A DNA stretch of 64,000 nt from Bin5 sp965208965. Its GTDB lineage: Bacteria; Chloroflexota; Anaerolineae; Caldilineales; Caldilineaceae. Positions 16,496-25,115 of the stretch are shown in pieces; position 1 is the stretch's first letter; the number at the start of each line of letters is the position of its first letter. Under the pieces are notes generated by a model. That model made no database searches, was not told the origin of the DNA, and was given only the letters and a program-made list of their open reading frames with translations. The position numbers were made by a program, and so were the translations under genes. The stretch covers positions 248,001-312,000 of the forward strand of contig OZ242384.1 in assembly GCA_965208965.1 (NCBI GenBank). The letters run 5' to 3'.

Positions 16496-17869
16496 ATGGC
16501 GCAACGTAAAGCAGTGATCGCTCTCGTGGGTCGGCCCAATGTGGGCAAGTCGACCCTGTTCAACCGGCTCATTGGCGCCAGGACTGCAATCGTGGAGGAC
16601 CTGCCTGGTACGACCCGGGACCGCATATACGGGGAGGCGGAGTGGAGCGGAGTATCCTTCGTCGTGATTGACACGGGGGGCCTGGAGGCGCAAAAGACGG
16701 CCGAGTACCGGGCTGCTCGGCCCGGTGTAGCCCCGCTTGCGCGAGATTCAGCCCGCTACGTGACCGAAATCACGAATCAGGCCAGGATCGCGGTTGACGA
16801 GGCCGATGTAATCATATTGGTGGTGGACGGAAAAGATGGACTGACCGCGGCTGACGAGGACCTGGCCGAGTTTTTGCAGCAGACGACCAAACCTGTCTTC
16901 CTTGCCGTAAACAAGGCCGAAAGCGAACAGAGGCAGCTTGACGCGGCGGAGTTCTGGGCGCTTGGAGTCGGCGAACCGATCGCGATCAGCGCCTTCCACG
17001 GTATTGGCGTTGGCGACCTGCTCGACCTGATCGCGGCCGAACTTTCCGACAGCCTGGTTGGCGATGAGGGGGAAGAGGATGTCGTTGCCATTGCGCTTGT
17101 GGGGAGGCCGAACGTAGGCAAGAGCAGTCTGCTCAACACCTTGCTGGGGCGGGAAAGGGCGATCGTAAGCGAAATCGCCGGTACGACACGCGATCCCATT
17201 GACACCGAGATTGTCTATCATGGCCAGAAAATCTCCTTGATTGACACGGCGGGGATCCGGCGGCGCGGGCGGGTGGAGCCGGGTATCGAGAAGTACAGCG
17301 TACTTCGCAGCATGCGCAGCATCGACCGGGCCGACGTGGCAATGCTTCTCGTAGACGGAGTTGAGGGCGTGACCGCGCAGGATGCCCACATCGCCGGCCA
17401 CGTGCTGGAGGCGCACAAAAGCGTCGTAGTCCTGGTAAACAAGTGGGACATTGTCGAAAAAAACACGCAGACAATGGTAGAATATACCCGAAAGGTTCGC
17501 GCAGATCTGCAGTTTCTGGACTACGTGCCCGTGCTCTTCATCAGCGCCTTGACGAAGCAGCGTGTACAGAAGGTTCTGCCCACGGCGCTTACAGTGGCCG
17601 CAGAAAGGCGGCATCGCATCCCAACGGCGGAGTTGAACGGCGTCATTCAGGATGCCTATCACCGTTCACCGCCGGCGACAAAACAGCAGCGGCCTCTGCG
17701 CATCTATTATGCAACCCAGGCCAGCGTCGAGCCGCCTACTTTCATTCTGTTCGTCAACGATCCGGAGCTGGCCCACTTCAGCTATCTTCGCTATCTGGAA
17801 AATCAGTTGCGGCGGTACTACCCATTTGTTGGCACGCCCATCCGGATTCGTCTGCGGCCCCGCTCCTGA
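16496..17869 (+). CDS. der: Ribosome-assembly GTPase Der (EngA)
   Basis: A 457-residue protein with two tandem GTPase domains and a C-terminal KH-like domain, the layout unique to Der. G1 motifs GRPNVGKST (residues 9-17) and GRPNVGKSS (about 202-210), the G3 DTGG/DTAG motifs, and NKAE/NKWD G4 motifs are all present. The KH domain ends in GTPIRIRLR. Der binds the 50S subunit and is needed for its late assembly. Domain 1 carries a short insertion after DTGGLEAQK (about residues 62-80), longer than in Escherichia coli. It starts seven bases after cdaR, suggesting one transcript. Confidence 0.95.
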   Translation: MAQRKAVIALVGRPNVGKSTLFNRLIGARTAIVEDLPGTTRDRIYGEAEWSGVSFVVIDTGGLEAQKTAEYRAARPGVAPLARDSARYVTEITNQARIAVDEADVIILVVDGKDGLTAADEDLAEFLQQTTKPVFLAVNKAESEQRQLDAAEFWALGVGEPIAISAFHGIGVGDLLDLIAAELSDSLVGDEGEEDVVAIALVGRPNVGKSSLLNTLLGRERAIVSEIAGTTRDPIDTEIVYHGQKISLIDTAGIRRRGRVEPGIEKYSVLRSMRSIDRADVAMLLVDGVEGVTAQDAHIAGHVLEAHKSVVVLVNKWDIVEKNTQTMVEYTRKVRADLQFLDYVPVLFISALTKQRVQKVLPTALTVAAERRHRIPTAELNGVIQDAYHRSPPATKQQRPLRIYYATQASVEPPTFILFVNDPELAHFSYLRYLENQLRRYYPFVGTPIRIRLRPRS

Positions 17870-17946
17870 AAAGCATTTGAAGGCAAATTTGCCCAATCAC
17901 CTGGCCTCTTACATTTCCCATGTTTCTGGCAAACTGGCGGCGAACA

Positions 17947-18882
17947 ATGAATACGACAAAGACCTTTCGTACCGAAATCACTTTGCTGGTTGCTCTGGCG
18001 GCATCTGCGGGGTTCTTCGGGTATCTGGGCTATGGACTGCTCGAGCTGCCGGTCTCCCCTGTCTCCTTTTCGGCCGATCAGGCGATGGTCTACGTAGAGG
18101 AGCAGATGGCGTTCGGGCCGCGTATAACCGGAACCCAGGCCCATCGCGAGATGGGTGATTGGATGGTGCAGGAGTTGAATGCGAGTGGATGGGATGTACT
18201 GATCCAGCCTTTCCGCCCGCTGCCGGAAGTGGAAGGGCGCAACTTCATTGCCTATAGGGGATCGGGACCGGTCATAATATTGGGCGCGCATTACGATACG
18301 CGAATCCTTTCTGACGAAGACCCGGATCCTGCCAACCGTGAGACACCGGTGCCCGGGGCCAATGACGGAGCCTCCGGCGTGGCCGTCTTGCTGGAAATGG
18401 CCCGCACGCTGGATGTGGAAAGCACGAATCACACCATCTGCCTGGTCTTCTTTGACGCCGAAGACAACGGGCGCATCCCTGGTTGGGACTGGATCCTGGG
18501 CAGCCGCTATTTCGTCGAGAATCTGGAGTCGCTTGGGGAGTGCCAGTCGCCGCGTTACACCGTCATCGTAGACATGATTGGCGACGCCGATCAGCAGCTG
18601 CTGTGGGAACCGAATTCAGACCGCGGTCTGACTGAGGCAATCTGGTCTGTTGCCGCGCAGCTGGGGTACGGCGAATGGTTCCGGCTCGCGCCGGGCACAC
18701 CCATCCTCGACGACCACACGCCCTTCCTTGAGGCTGGCTACACCGCCATCGACATTATCGACTTCACCTATCCTTACTGGCATACGGTCGAGGACACGAT
18801 CGACAAGCTGGGAGTGGAGAGTTTTGAGCGGGTAGGCGCCACACTTGAGGTGTGGCTGGAAAACGGCGCTCCGGGACCATAG
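17947..18882 (+). CDS. M28 family peptidase / glutaminyl cyclase-like protein, membrane anchored
   Basis: About 311 residues from ATG 17947; an in-frame ATG at 17920 adds nine. One N-terminal hydrophobic segment (LLVALAASAGFFGYLGYGLL) should be a signal anchor, placing the enzyme outside. Metal-site motifs are visible: GAHYDTR, PGANDGASGVAVLLE, FFDAEDNG, LDDHTPFLEAGY and YWHTVEDT. The pattern DDHTPFL...YWHT..D resembles glutaminyl-peptide cyclases within M28 more than classical aminopeptidases. It either trims peptides or cyclises N-terminal glutamine. Assignment to the M28 fold is firm, the reaction less so. Confidence 0.85.
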   Translation: MNTTKTFRTEITLLVALAASAGFFGYLGYGLLELPVSPVSFSADQAMVYVEEQMAFGPRITGTQAHREMGDWMVQELNASGWDVLIQPFRPLPEVEGRNFIAYRGSGPVIILGAHYDTRILSDEDPDPANRETPVPGANDGASGVAVLLEMARTLDVESTNHTICLVFFDAEDNGRIPGWDWILGSRYFVENLESLGECQSPRYTVIVDMIGDADQQLLWEPNSDRGLTEAIWSVAAQLGYGEWFRLAPGTPILDDHTPFLEAGYTAIDIIDFTYPYWHTVEDTIDKLGVESFERVGATLEVWLENGAPGP

Positions 18883-19011
18883 CGGTCGACATTCCACATT
18901 GGATTTGAGCGAAACGCCGATCCGACGAATTTTTCATGAAAGCGCGAGGATCTTCTATACTTGGGAATGAATGTAACTGTGCGCTTTCAATGACAAGGCT
19001 ACGATAACGGT

Positions 19012-19974
19012 ATGGGCCCGACTATCTTTGAACTCGAAATCTTCGGCAGGGTTTTTGCTCCTGGGTGGTATGGCGTATTTATTGTCGGCGGAGCTGTCAT
19101 TGCCGCCTGGCTGTCAGGACGCCTTTCCCGGCGAGCCGGCGAAAACCCTGACCACATATGGAACCTGCTGGCCTGGACGCTGCTCCTGGGCATCATTGGC
19201 GCCCGGCTGTATCACGTGTTCAGCACGCCGGCCGACGGACCCGGATGGGCCTTCTATCGTGAAAACCCGTTTGAAATCGTCAGGCTGTGGGGCGGGGGGA
19301 AGGGAGGTTTCGGGTTTACAGGCCTGGGCATTTACGGCGGGCTGATTGGCGGCGTCATCGCCATCGTCCTCTATACCAGGCGCAACGGGCTGAGCTTTCT
19401 GAGCTATCTGGATTACATCGGTCCCAACGTACTGGTCGCTCAAGCGATCGGACGTTTGGGAAACTTCGCTAACCAGGAACTGTATGGGCAGGCCACGGAC
19501 CTGCCTTGGGCGTTCCACATTAACCCCGTGTATCCCTGCCAGCGCCCTGAAGGCGCGCCGCCTTGTGGTGTTGCCGACGTCCCACAAGCCACTCTGGACT
19601 GGTATGCCGGCAACGGCTTCCACCCGACCTTTTTCTATGAAGCCGGTTGGAGCCTCCTGTTGTTTGGGCTGCTCTATTTCATCTACTGGCAGTTCGGGCA
19701 CAAGCTACGCCGGGGCGATGGGGCGCTCATGTATTTCATCGCCTACCCTTTGGGCCGCTTCTGGGTCGAGTACTTCCGCCCGGACGCGTGGGTGATGGGG
19801 GAGCTGGCGACGGCCCAGTGGATCGCTATCATCAGCGTCGCCATCAGCATTGCCCTGCTCGTTATACGCCACTACGGCTGGTCAGCCCAGGACAATCGTG
19901 AAGAATCCCTTTTCGCGCTGAGCAGACACAACCCCTCGCCGGGCGTTCCGCTCGCCGCGCAGCACGCCGGCTGA
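19012..19974 (+). CDS. lgt: Prolipoprotein diacylglyceryl transferase Lgt
   Basis: A 320-residue membrane protein with about seven helices. It transfers diacylglycerol from phosphatidylglycerol to the lipobox cysteine of prolipoproteins, the first step in making lipoproteins. The Lgt signature GRLGNFANQELYGQATDLPW lies near residues 147-166 with its essential arginine and asparagine; HPTFFYEAGW and the C-terminal YPLGRFWVEYFRPD are also intact. The window encodes several lipobox proteins (the DUF4349 protein, hydrolase, SBP and both DctP), its likely clients. The last 30 residues are a polar extension beyond the usual end. Confidence 0.94.
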   Translation: MGPTIFELEIFGRVFAPGWYGVFIVGGAVIAAWLSGRLSRRAGENPDHIWNLLAWTLLLGIIGARLYHVFSTPADGPGWAFYRENPFEIVRLWGGGKGGFGFTGLGIYGGLIGGVIAIVLYTRRNGLSFLSYLDYIGPNVLVAQAIGRLGNFANQELYGQATDLPWAFHINPVYPCQRPEGAPPCGVADVPQATLDWYAGNGFHPTFFYEAGWSLLLFGLLYFIYWQFGHKLRRGDGALMYFIAYPLGRFWVEYFRPDAWVMGELATAQWIAIISVAISIALLVIRHYGWSAQDNREESLFALSRHNPSPGVPLAAQHAG

Positions 19975-20109
19975 AATGCGTTCACCTTTGAAGAGCGGCT
20001 GAGGCGAGTCGGGACCGGGCGCTGACTCAGTGTCGGTGGACTCTTCGGAGCGGGTCCCCGGGCAAGTGGGCGCCTGACGATTGGCAAGCCTGCGCGTCAA
20101 CTTTCCCCT

Positions 20110-20397
20110 TCAGGCAACCATTTCAATTAGGTAATCTACGACTTCGGCGTCGAGTCGCCAGTTTTCGACGTGTGTGGCGATCTTTTCGAGTTGCCTGTAT
20201 GCCAGCGCTCCATTCTGGCTGACACAGACTACCTCGAGCACAGCTCTGCTCAGCGTGTCCTGCCCTTCGGCTTCACACACCGATACATTGTAGTCGCGGC
20301 GCAACCGGGCAATTAGCGGCTTGACGATGCCCCGCTTCTCCTTGAGCGACCCCGTCAGGGGCAGATAAAGTTCGAGAGTCAGATGCCCGATCGCCAT
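20110..20397 (-). CDS. DUF503 (YlxP-like) family protein
   Basis: A 95-residue protein with the DUF503 pattern: an N-terminal strand GHLTLELYLP, the SLKEKRGIVKPLIARLRRDY motif near residues 17-36 and NVSVCEAEGQDTLSRAVLEV. The fold is a small ferredoxin-like domain of unknown molecular role; in Firmicutes the gene (ylxP) sits with ribosome-maturation factors. Here it follows lipM by six bases on the same strand, at the end of a ygfZ-lipM-DUF503 group. Confidence 0.85.
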   Translation of the reverse strand: MAIGHLTLELYLPLTGSLKEKRGIVKPLIARLRRDYNVSVCEAEGQDTLSRAVLEVVCVSQNGALAYRQLEKIATHVENWRLDAEVVDYLIEMVA

Positions 20398-20403
20398 ATC
20401 AAG

Positions 20404-21237
20404 TTACCGCTGTCGAGTCCAGGCGGGATCTGCGTAGCGAACGCGGATCAGCTCCGCGCTGCGGCGAAGTTCGTCGGCGGAGAGCGACCCCGGTTCGAGG
20501 ACTTGGTCAAGTTCAGATGCAAACCCATCTGCCATCGCCGCGGCCACACGGAGGAAGTCCGGTTGCTCTGCATCCGGAGGCAGCTTGAGCGCTTCCGCAA
20601 GCGTGACTGCCTGCCGGCGGAGCTGCTGGCGCAGACGCTCCTTCGCGTCGGACGTGAGGGAGAGGACCTCTACCAGCCGCGTGACGTCGCCCCAAAGCGG
20701 TAAGCTGCCATGCTGTAACACATAGCCCTTGCGCCGGCTCTGTGCGCTTCCCATCAATTTGCGGCCTCCGGCGGTGATTTCGTATGCGCTGGGCATTTCG
20801 AAACAGGCGGCCGACAGATCGCGTCCGGCACGCGCGCGGGCGCCGGCGTTTTCAGCCCTGAGCCCTAATGACGTCAGACCGGACAACAGTGCGTCGCTGA
20901 ATCGCATGTAGGCGTCCATCACGCCCCCGGACATGTGCGGCTCCGCGATTGGACCGGCGACCGAATAGGTCAGTTCGTCGACGTGCAGGATCGCCCTGCC
21001 GCCGGTCGCACGGCGCACCAAGTCGTAGCCTTGTTCGGCGACGCGGGCTTCGTCGATGTCGGCAATCTTTTGAAAGCGTCCCAGGCTGACGGTGGGACTT
21101 TGCCAGCGGTAGAAGCGCAGGGTGGGCGGCACTTCGCCGCCGGCCGCGGCCTCGGCAATCGACTCGTCAACAGCCATATTAGCTGCGCCGGAGCGGGGCG
21201 AATCCTCAATTATCAGACGCCAGGGTGGGGAGGGCAT
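20404..21237 (-). CDS. lipM: Octanoyltransferase LipM
   Basis: About 277 residues from the ATG at 21237, where the family-like sequence PPWRLIIEDSPRSGAANMAV begins; the frame is open further upstream. The lipoate/biotin-ligase fold motif RRATGGRAILH lies near residues 75-85, the nucleophile cysteine in CFEMPSAYE at about 145, and the lysine motif GGRKLMGSAQSRRKG near 158-172. The cysteine in this position separates LipM octanoyltransferases from ATP-using LplA ligases. It moves octanoyl from acyl carrier protein to the GcvH or E2 lysine. LipA, which finishes lipoate, is an Fe-S enzyme, which fits the neighbouring ygfZ. Confidence 0.86.
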   Translation of the reverse strand: MPSPPWRLIIEDSPRSGAANMAVDESIAEAAAGGEVPPTLRFYRWQSPTVSLGRFQKIADIDEARVAEQGYDLVRRATGGRAILHVDELTYSVAGPIAEPHMSGGVMDAYMRFSDALLSGLTSLGLRAENAGARARAGRDLSAACFEMPSAYEITAGGRKLMGSAQSRRKGYVLQHGSLPLWGDVTRLVEVLSLTSDAKERLRQQLRRQAVTLAEALKLPPDAEQPDFLRVAAAMADGFASELDQVLEPGSLSADELRRSAELIRVRYADPAWTRQR

Positions 21238-21339
21238 AGAGAAACGCCGGAAAGAAAGCGGCTGGCTGCAGTTGGCCGACCTTTCACTCAGATCCTGGAA
21301 TCTCCGGGAAAAATGCTTTTCATGGCCGGCTGCAGCCAC

Positions 21340-22311
21340 TCAAATCGAGGGCACAGAAATCTGTTCGACGTATGCAGCAATACCCTCAACCGTGACCTCG
21401 ACCCCTTCGGCGTTGTGGGGCCGTTTCAGCACTGCCAGCGCCACCGGCCCGGTTGACGGACTGACAGCACTGCTCGTCACTGTACCGACTGCCCGACCAT
21501 CGAATCTGGCGGCGGCGCCCTCCGGCAGTGGCAGCTCGCTGCGAAGGCGTACCAGTGTTCGCGTTACCTTGTCGTAAGTAAGTTGACGGGCGATTATCTC
21601 CTGGCCGGTGTAGCATCCCTTATCTTCGGCGCAGACCCAGGCCATCCCTGTCTCCAGCGGCGAAAAGGCGTCAGTCAATTCCTTTCCAGGCCGGGGACGG
21701 CCCAACTCGAGGCGACGGGCTTCATAACTGTCGGCGCCCGCCAGCAGGACGGCGCCCGCGTCAGTCAACCTCTCCTGGAGCGCGTCCATGTTGTCAACGG
21801 AGTTGATGATTTCATAGCCGGGAATGTCATAGCGTTCTTGCCGCAGAACGATAACGCTGTCCTCTTCAAAGAAATGGTCATCTGCTGCCGGTTGGGGCAG
21901 TCCGGCGGCCTGCAGCAGCTCGCCCGCCGCCGGACCAAGCAGGCGCAGTCGGCCCAAGTTGGCGCTCTCGTCGGTGACGGTCACTTTGTCCATGAAGAAG
22001 ATCTGACTCTGCAGATGCTGACGCAAGGAATCCGCCTGCCCATCGGAGGACAGAAGCATGACGTCATCCTGGCGGCCTAGGACGCAGAAGACGGCGTCGA
22101 CGCGCGCCACGGGGCTGGTGAGAATGGTCAGCGCGGCCTCGCCGGGTTGTAGGCGGGCGATGTCATTGGTTGTCATTCTCTGGAGAAAATCGGCGCGGTC
22201 GCGTTCCCCCAGCAGCAGAACACCGAACTGGGGCCGCAGCTGCAGGGCCGCTCCGGACGCGAGCGCCTGGTATTCCTTCTCGTCTACTGAATCAACAGTC
22301 AGATCACTCAT
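21340..22311 (-). CDS. ygfZ: YgfZ-type folate-binding Fe-S maintenance protein
   Basis: About 323 residues from the ATG at 22311, which has GGAG six bases upstream. The signature EDKGCYTGQEIIAR with its conserved cysteine lies near residue 232 and separates YgfZ from the glycine-cleavage T protein it descends from. YgfZ uses tetrahydrofolate and helps repair or assemble Fe-S clusters in enzymes such as LipA and MiaB. The gene leads a run with lipM and DUF503 on the minus strand, a reasonable functional partnership through lipoate synthesis. A short gap of about 100 bases separates it from the start of lipM. Confidence 0.88.
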   Translation of the reverse strand: MSDLTVDSVDEKEYQALASGAALQLRPQFGVLLLGERDRADFLQRMTTNDIARLQPGEAALTILTSPVARVDAVFCVLGRQDDVMLLSSDGQADSLRQHLQSQIFFMDKVTVTDESANLGRLRLLGPAAGELLQAAGLPQPAADDHFFEEDSVIVLRQERYDIPGYEIINSVDNMDALQERLTDAGAVLLAGADSYEARRLELGRPRPGKELTDAFSPLETGMAWVCAEDKGCYTGQEIIARQLTYDKVTRTLVRLRSELPLPEGAAARFDGRAVGTVTSSAVSPSTGPVALAVLKRPHNAEGVEVTVEGIAAYVEQISVPSI

Positions 22312-22448
22312 CGGATCCTCCAATTCGGTCCCAGAGTCTTCCTCAGTCAGCCGAAGTCAGACTTTCGCGTGTACTATAGTTCATTCCCGGCGAATCCCAC
22401 AGATCGAGTCGGGGCGAAGAGCAAGGAAAGAATGTCATTCCTCTGGCC

Positions 22449-23801
22449 TCACTTCCCATTTGGTTTCGTCTGGGCCTCTAAGAAATTCAGCACCTGCCAG
22501 AACATCTCTTCGCCGGACTCGGTCATATTCTCGCCAATCTGGAGATAATGGCTCACGTCTTCATAGTACAGGACCTCGACATATACGCCCGCGTCGCGCA
22601 GCGCCTCTTCCAATTCGTATGCCTGGCTGATGGGAATGATGCGGTCGACATCGGTGTGAATGATCATTGTCGGTGGCAGTTGGGAGGCGGTGTAGACCGG
22701 CGAGAAGTAGAGAAAGGGCAGGGGATAGAGGTTTGCCGGGCCCATTGCAGGGATCAAGTATTGAAATCTTTCGGGAAAGGTCAGGCGTTTGGCATAGAAG
22801 TCTGCACTGCCGGTGAAAGCATTGCTGACACCCCCCAGGGTTAGCCAAGCGGCGAACTGATCCCGCTCATCTCGCAGTAACCGGTTGACCATAGCGCTGC
22901 TGAAGCTTCCCCCTAAGGCCACCGCTGGCACGTCGGCCAGATCAACGCCCAAGTGACCGCCGCGGGCTAGTGCCAGCGCGAGGCGGGCGTCCTCGGCGTG
23001 GGCGGCCACATCCAAGCCCCAAGCGCCGGTCGGTGACAGCGCCAGGACAGTGTAACCTGCGTCAGCCAGGGCCACGTTTACCGGCGCCCAATCGTCGACC
23101 CAGCCGGGGAAGAGACCGAATAACAAAGGCAGCTTCGCGCCGGAATCCGGGAAGGGCCGGAAGAGCCGAAGGGAAATGATTCGAGCGCCATCGCGTGTGA
23201 AAGCGTACGCGCGTTCCCAGGCGATGGCCCCCGCGGGAAATGGAGCCGTCTTCGTGACCGGTTCACTCGACCAGAGATCTGCGGCCTCCGGCAAGGGGGC
23301 GGGTAGAGGGCGAGGCCGGTGACGGCGCAGGATGAGCGCGGGTACCTTGGTCGTTTGGGCTGCCTGCACTGTGACAGGATAAGGGAGGTCGAATGCGCCG
23401 CTGAGGGCGGTCTCTTCAAATCCGGGGGCGACAGCCGCGGGCACATACCGGCCGGCAGGGATGTTGTCAATGCGATAGTGCCCTGACTCGTCAGTGCGTG
23501 CGGCATAGGGTGTACCGGTACGCGTGGCGACGATTACGGCGGCGCCAGCCACGGGCTCATCTGCGTGCAGCACCTGACCGGATAGGCTGCCCCGGGCGAC
23601 GGACGGGTCAGGTTCGGCCGGGCCTCCCAGGCGTTGCTCGAGCATGTAACCGAGCACATTTACGGTTTGAGAAGGTTCGCAGGCTGCAATCAGCGCGACG
23701 GACAGGAGGAGGAGGGCCGGCCGCAGGAATATCCACTGAATGCGGCGAAAGAATCGGTCGGCGGTATTCACGTCGTGTTCACAGGCAGATGAAAGGCGCA
23801 C
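22449..23801 (-). CDS. Lipoprotein with carboxypeptidase-regulatory-like domain and alpha/beta hydrolase domain
   Basis: Up to 450 residues from GTG 23801; GTG 23771 is an alternative start. A signal peptide with lipobox (LLLLSVALIAAC) precedes a beta-sandwich of the carboxypeptidase-regulatory-like type at about residues 70-155 (LSGQVLHADEPVAGAAVIV, DESGHYRIDNIPAGRY). The C-terminal half is an alpha/beta hydrolase: nucleophile serine in ALGGSFSSAM, acid in HTDVDRIIPI, histidine in DVSHYLQ. It is thus probably a surface-anchored esterase or peptidase of the dienelactone-hydrolase/prolyl-oligopeptidase clan. The pairing of the two domains is seen in other bacterial surface hydrolases; the substrate is unknown. 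Confidence 0.8.
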   Translation of the reverse strand: MRLSSACEHDVNTADRFFRRIQWIFLRPALLLLSVALIAACEPSQTVNVLGYMLEQRLGGPAEPDPSVARGSLSGQVLHADEPVAGAAVIVATRTGTPYAARTDESGHYRIDNIPAGRYVPAAVAPGFEETALSGAFDLPYPVTVQAAQTTKVPALILRRHRPRPLPAPLPEAADLWSSEPVTKTAPFPAGAIAWERAYAFTRDGARIISLRLFRPFPDSGAKLPLLFGLFPGWVDDWAPVNVALADAGYTVLALSPTGAWGLDVAAHAEDARLALALARGGHLGVDLADVPAVALGGSFSSAMVNRLLRDERDQFAAWLTLGGVSNAFTGSADFYAKRLTFPERFQYLIPAMGPANLYPLPFLYFSPVYTASQLPPTMIIHTDVDRIIPISQAYELEEALRDAGVYVEVLYYEDVSHYLQIGENMTESGEEMFWQVLNFLEAQTKPNGK

Positions 23802-24104
23802 TGCACGGCACTATGTAGGGAGTATAACACGCCCCGGAAATCGAAAACAGAGGGGGCAATCCCCTTTGGCGGGTGCGGGCGGGCGGTAGGGGCCGCGATC
23901 GCGAGTGAGTTGCGACCGGTGTCAGGGACAGCTATACTTGCATGGCCGGAGCACTCCAGACTTACCGACAAAACACCATTCAATCGCTTGTCGATCCTCG
24001 CTGCTGACAACAGACTCTAACGCACTCATCATTGCCCCGGGCTTGAATCCTCCAAGGCGGTGGAAGGCTGATGAATGGCCCACTCGACATAAGGAGCCAA
24101 CGAC
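23802..24104. other. Divergent intergenic region
   Basis: About 300 bases between the lipoprotein hydrolase (minus) and the LLM gene (plus). No gene is seen. It holds the LLM promoter at 23910-23938, listed separately. Confidence 0.45.
23910..23938 (+). promoter_or_regulatory. Sigma-70-type promoter of the LLM oxidoreductase gene
   Basis: TTGCGA (23910-23915), 17-base spacer, TATACT (23933-23938). Transcription would start near 23945 and leave a leader of about 160 bases before ATG 24105. Confidence 0.5.
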
Positions 24105-25049
24105 ATGCAATCAGTAGACTTCGGCTGGCACGCGCCATCCTTTCCAACGGATGGAAGCGATGCCGATACTTTTCTGGAGCAGGTGCATACACATCTTCAG
24201 CTGATGGACGGCCATCTGACTTCCGTCTGGGTGGACGATCATGTGCATCCTTGGGGGACTTTTGTACCGAGAGATACGCCTGCCACCGAAGTGTTGACAA
24301 CGCTGGCCTACTTCGCTGCCCGCTATCCAAACTATGACTGGGGCAGTCTGGTCTATTGCCAGTCCTACCGCAACCCGGCGCTGACGGCCAAGATGGCAGC
24401 CTCTCTACAGTGGCTTACGGGCGGACGCCACATTTTTGGGATTGGGGCCGGCTGGTTGGAGGAGGAGTACGACGCCTATAATTGGCAGTTTCCCAGACCG
24501 GCGGCCCGCATTCGGCAGCTGGAGGAAACAATTGAGATCGCCAAACTCTTGTGGACGGAATCCCCTGCCAGTTACGAAGGGCGCTACTACCGAATCGACA
24601 ATGCGTACTGCCATCCTCAGCCGGATCCGCCGCCGCCCATTATGGTTGGCGGGGGCGGCGAACAGCTGACGTTGCGGGTGGTGGCCAGGCACGCCGACTG
24701 GTGGAATCTGCCGGGTGGAACGCCTGAGATTTATGCACACAAGTTGCGTGTGTTGCGAGAACACTGCCAGGCGGTGGGACGAAATTTCGATGAGATTCGC
24801 AAGACGAGCGCCCTGCCCCCGATCGCGGTCCATCATTCAGAGGAGGTAGCCCGCCAGCAGGGGGAGGCGTCACCCTACGCGCTGGGAGGCAGAGGCTTTC
24901 TTGCAGGCACGCCGGACCAGGTGGCGGCGCAGCTGCAGGAGTTCATTGACATCGGCGTCAGTCTGTTTCAGATCCGAATTGCTGATTTCCCGGAAACGGC
25001 AGGCACGGAGTTGTTCATCCAGGAGGTCCTGCCGCGTTTCAAGGATTGA
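24105..25049 (+). CDS. LLM class flavin-dependent (luciferase-like) oxidoreductase
   Basis: A 314-residue protein with ATAAGGAGCCAACGAC before its ATG. Luciferase-like monooxygenases form a TIM barrel binding FMN or F420. Family features seen: an N-terminal strand ending VWVDDHV, the GSLVYCQSYRNPALTAKMAA segment, RHIFGIGAGWLEEEYDAYNW near residues 108-127 and the phosphate-binding IMVGGGGEQLTLRVVARHAD near 181-200. Proteins of this type in Chloroflexota use either cofactor; the sequence alone does not decide. It is followed 66 bases later by a Gfo/Idh/MocA gene. SAR202-type genomes are rich in such flavin monooxygenases. Confidence 0.88.
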   Translation: MQSVDFGWHAPSFPTDGSDADTFLEQVHTHLQLMDGHLTSVWVDDHVHPWGTFVPRDTPATEVLTTLAYFAARYPNYDWGSLVYCQSYRNPALTAKMAASLQWLTGGRHIFGIGAGWLEEEYDAYNWQFPRPAARIRQLEETIEIAKLLWTESPASYEGRYYRIDNAYCHPQPDPPPPIMVGGGGEQLTLRVVARHADWWNLPGGTPEIYAHKLRVLREHCQAVGRNFDEIRKTSALPPIAVHHSEEVARQQGEASPYALGGRGFLAGTPDQVAAQLQEFIDIGVSLFQIRIADFPETAGTELFIQEVLPRFKD

Positions 25050-25115
25050 GCTACCTCACTTCCGTCCTGCGTTCCTGTCAACTCATAGAGGATTTGGCTC
25101 TGAGAGGTACGGCTT

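Noticed and set aside
18933..18961. Possible promoter before lgt (TATACT at 18956-18961)
   Set aside because: The -35 at the right distance (TTCATG) is a poor match, so it is not listed as a feature.
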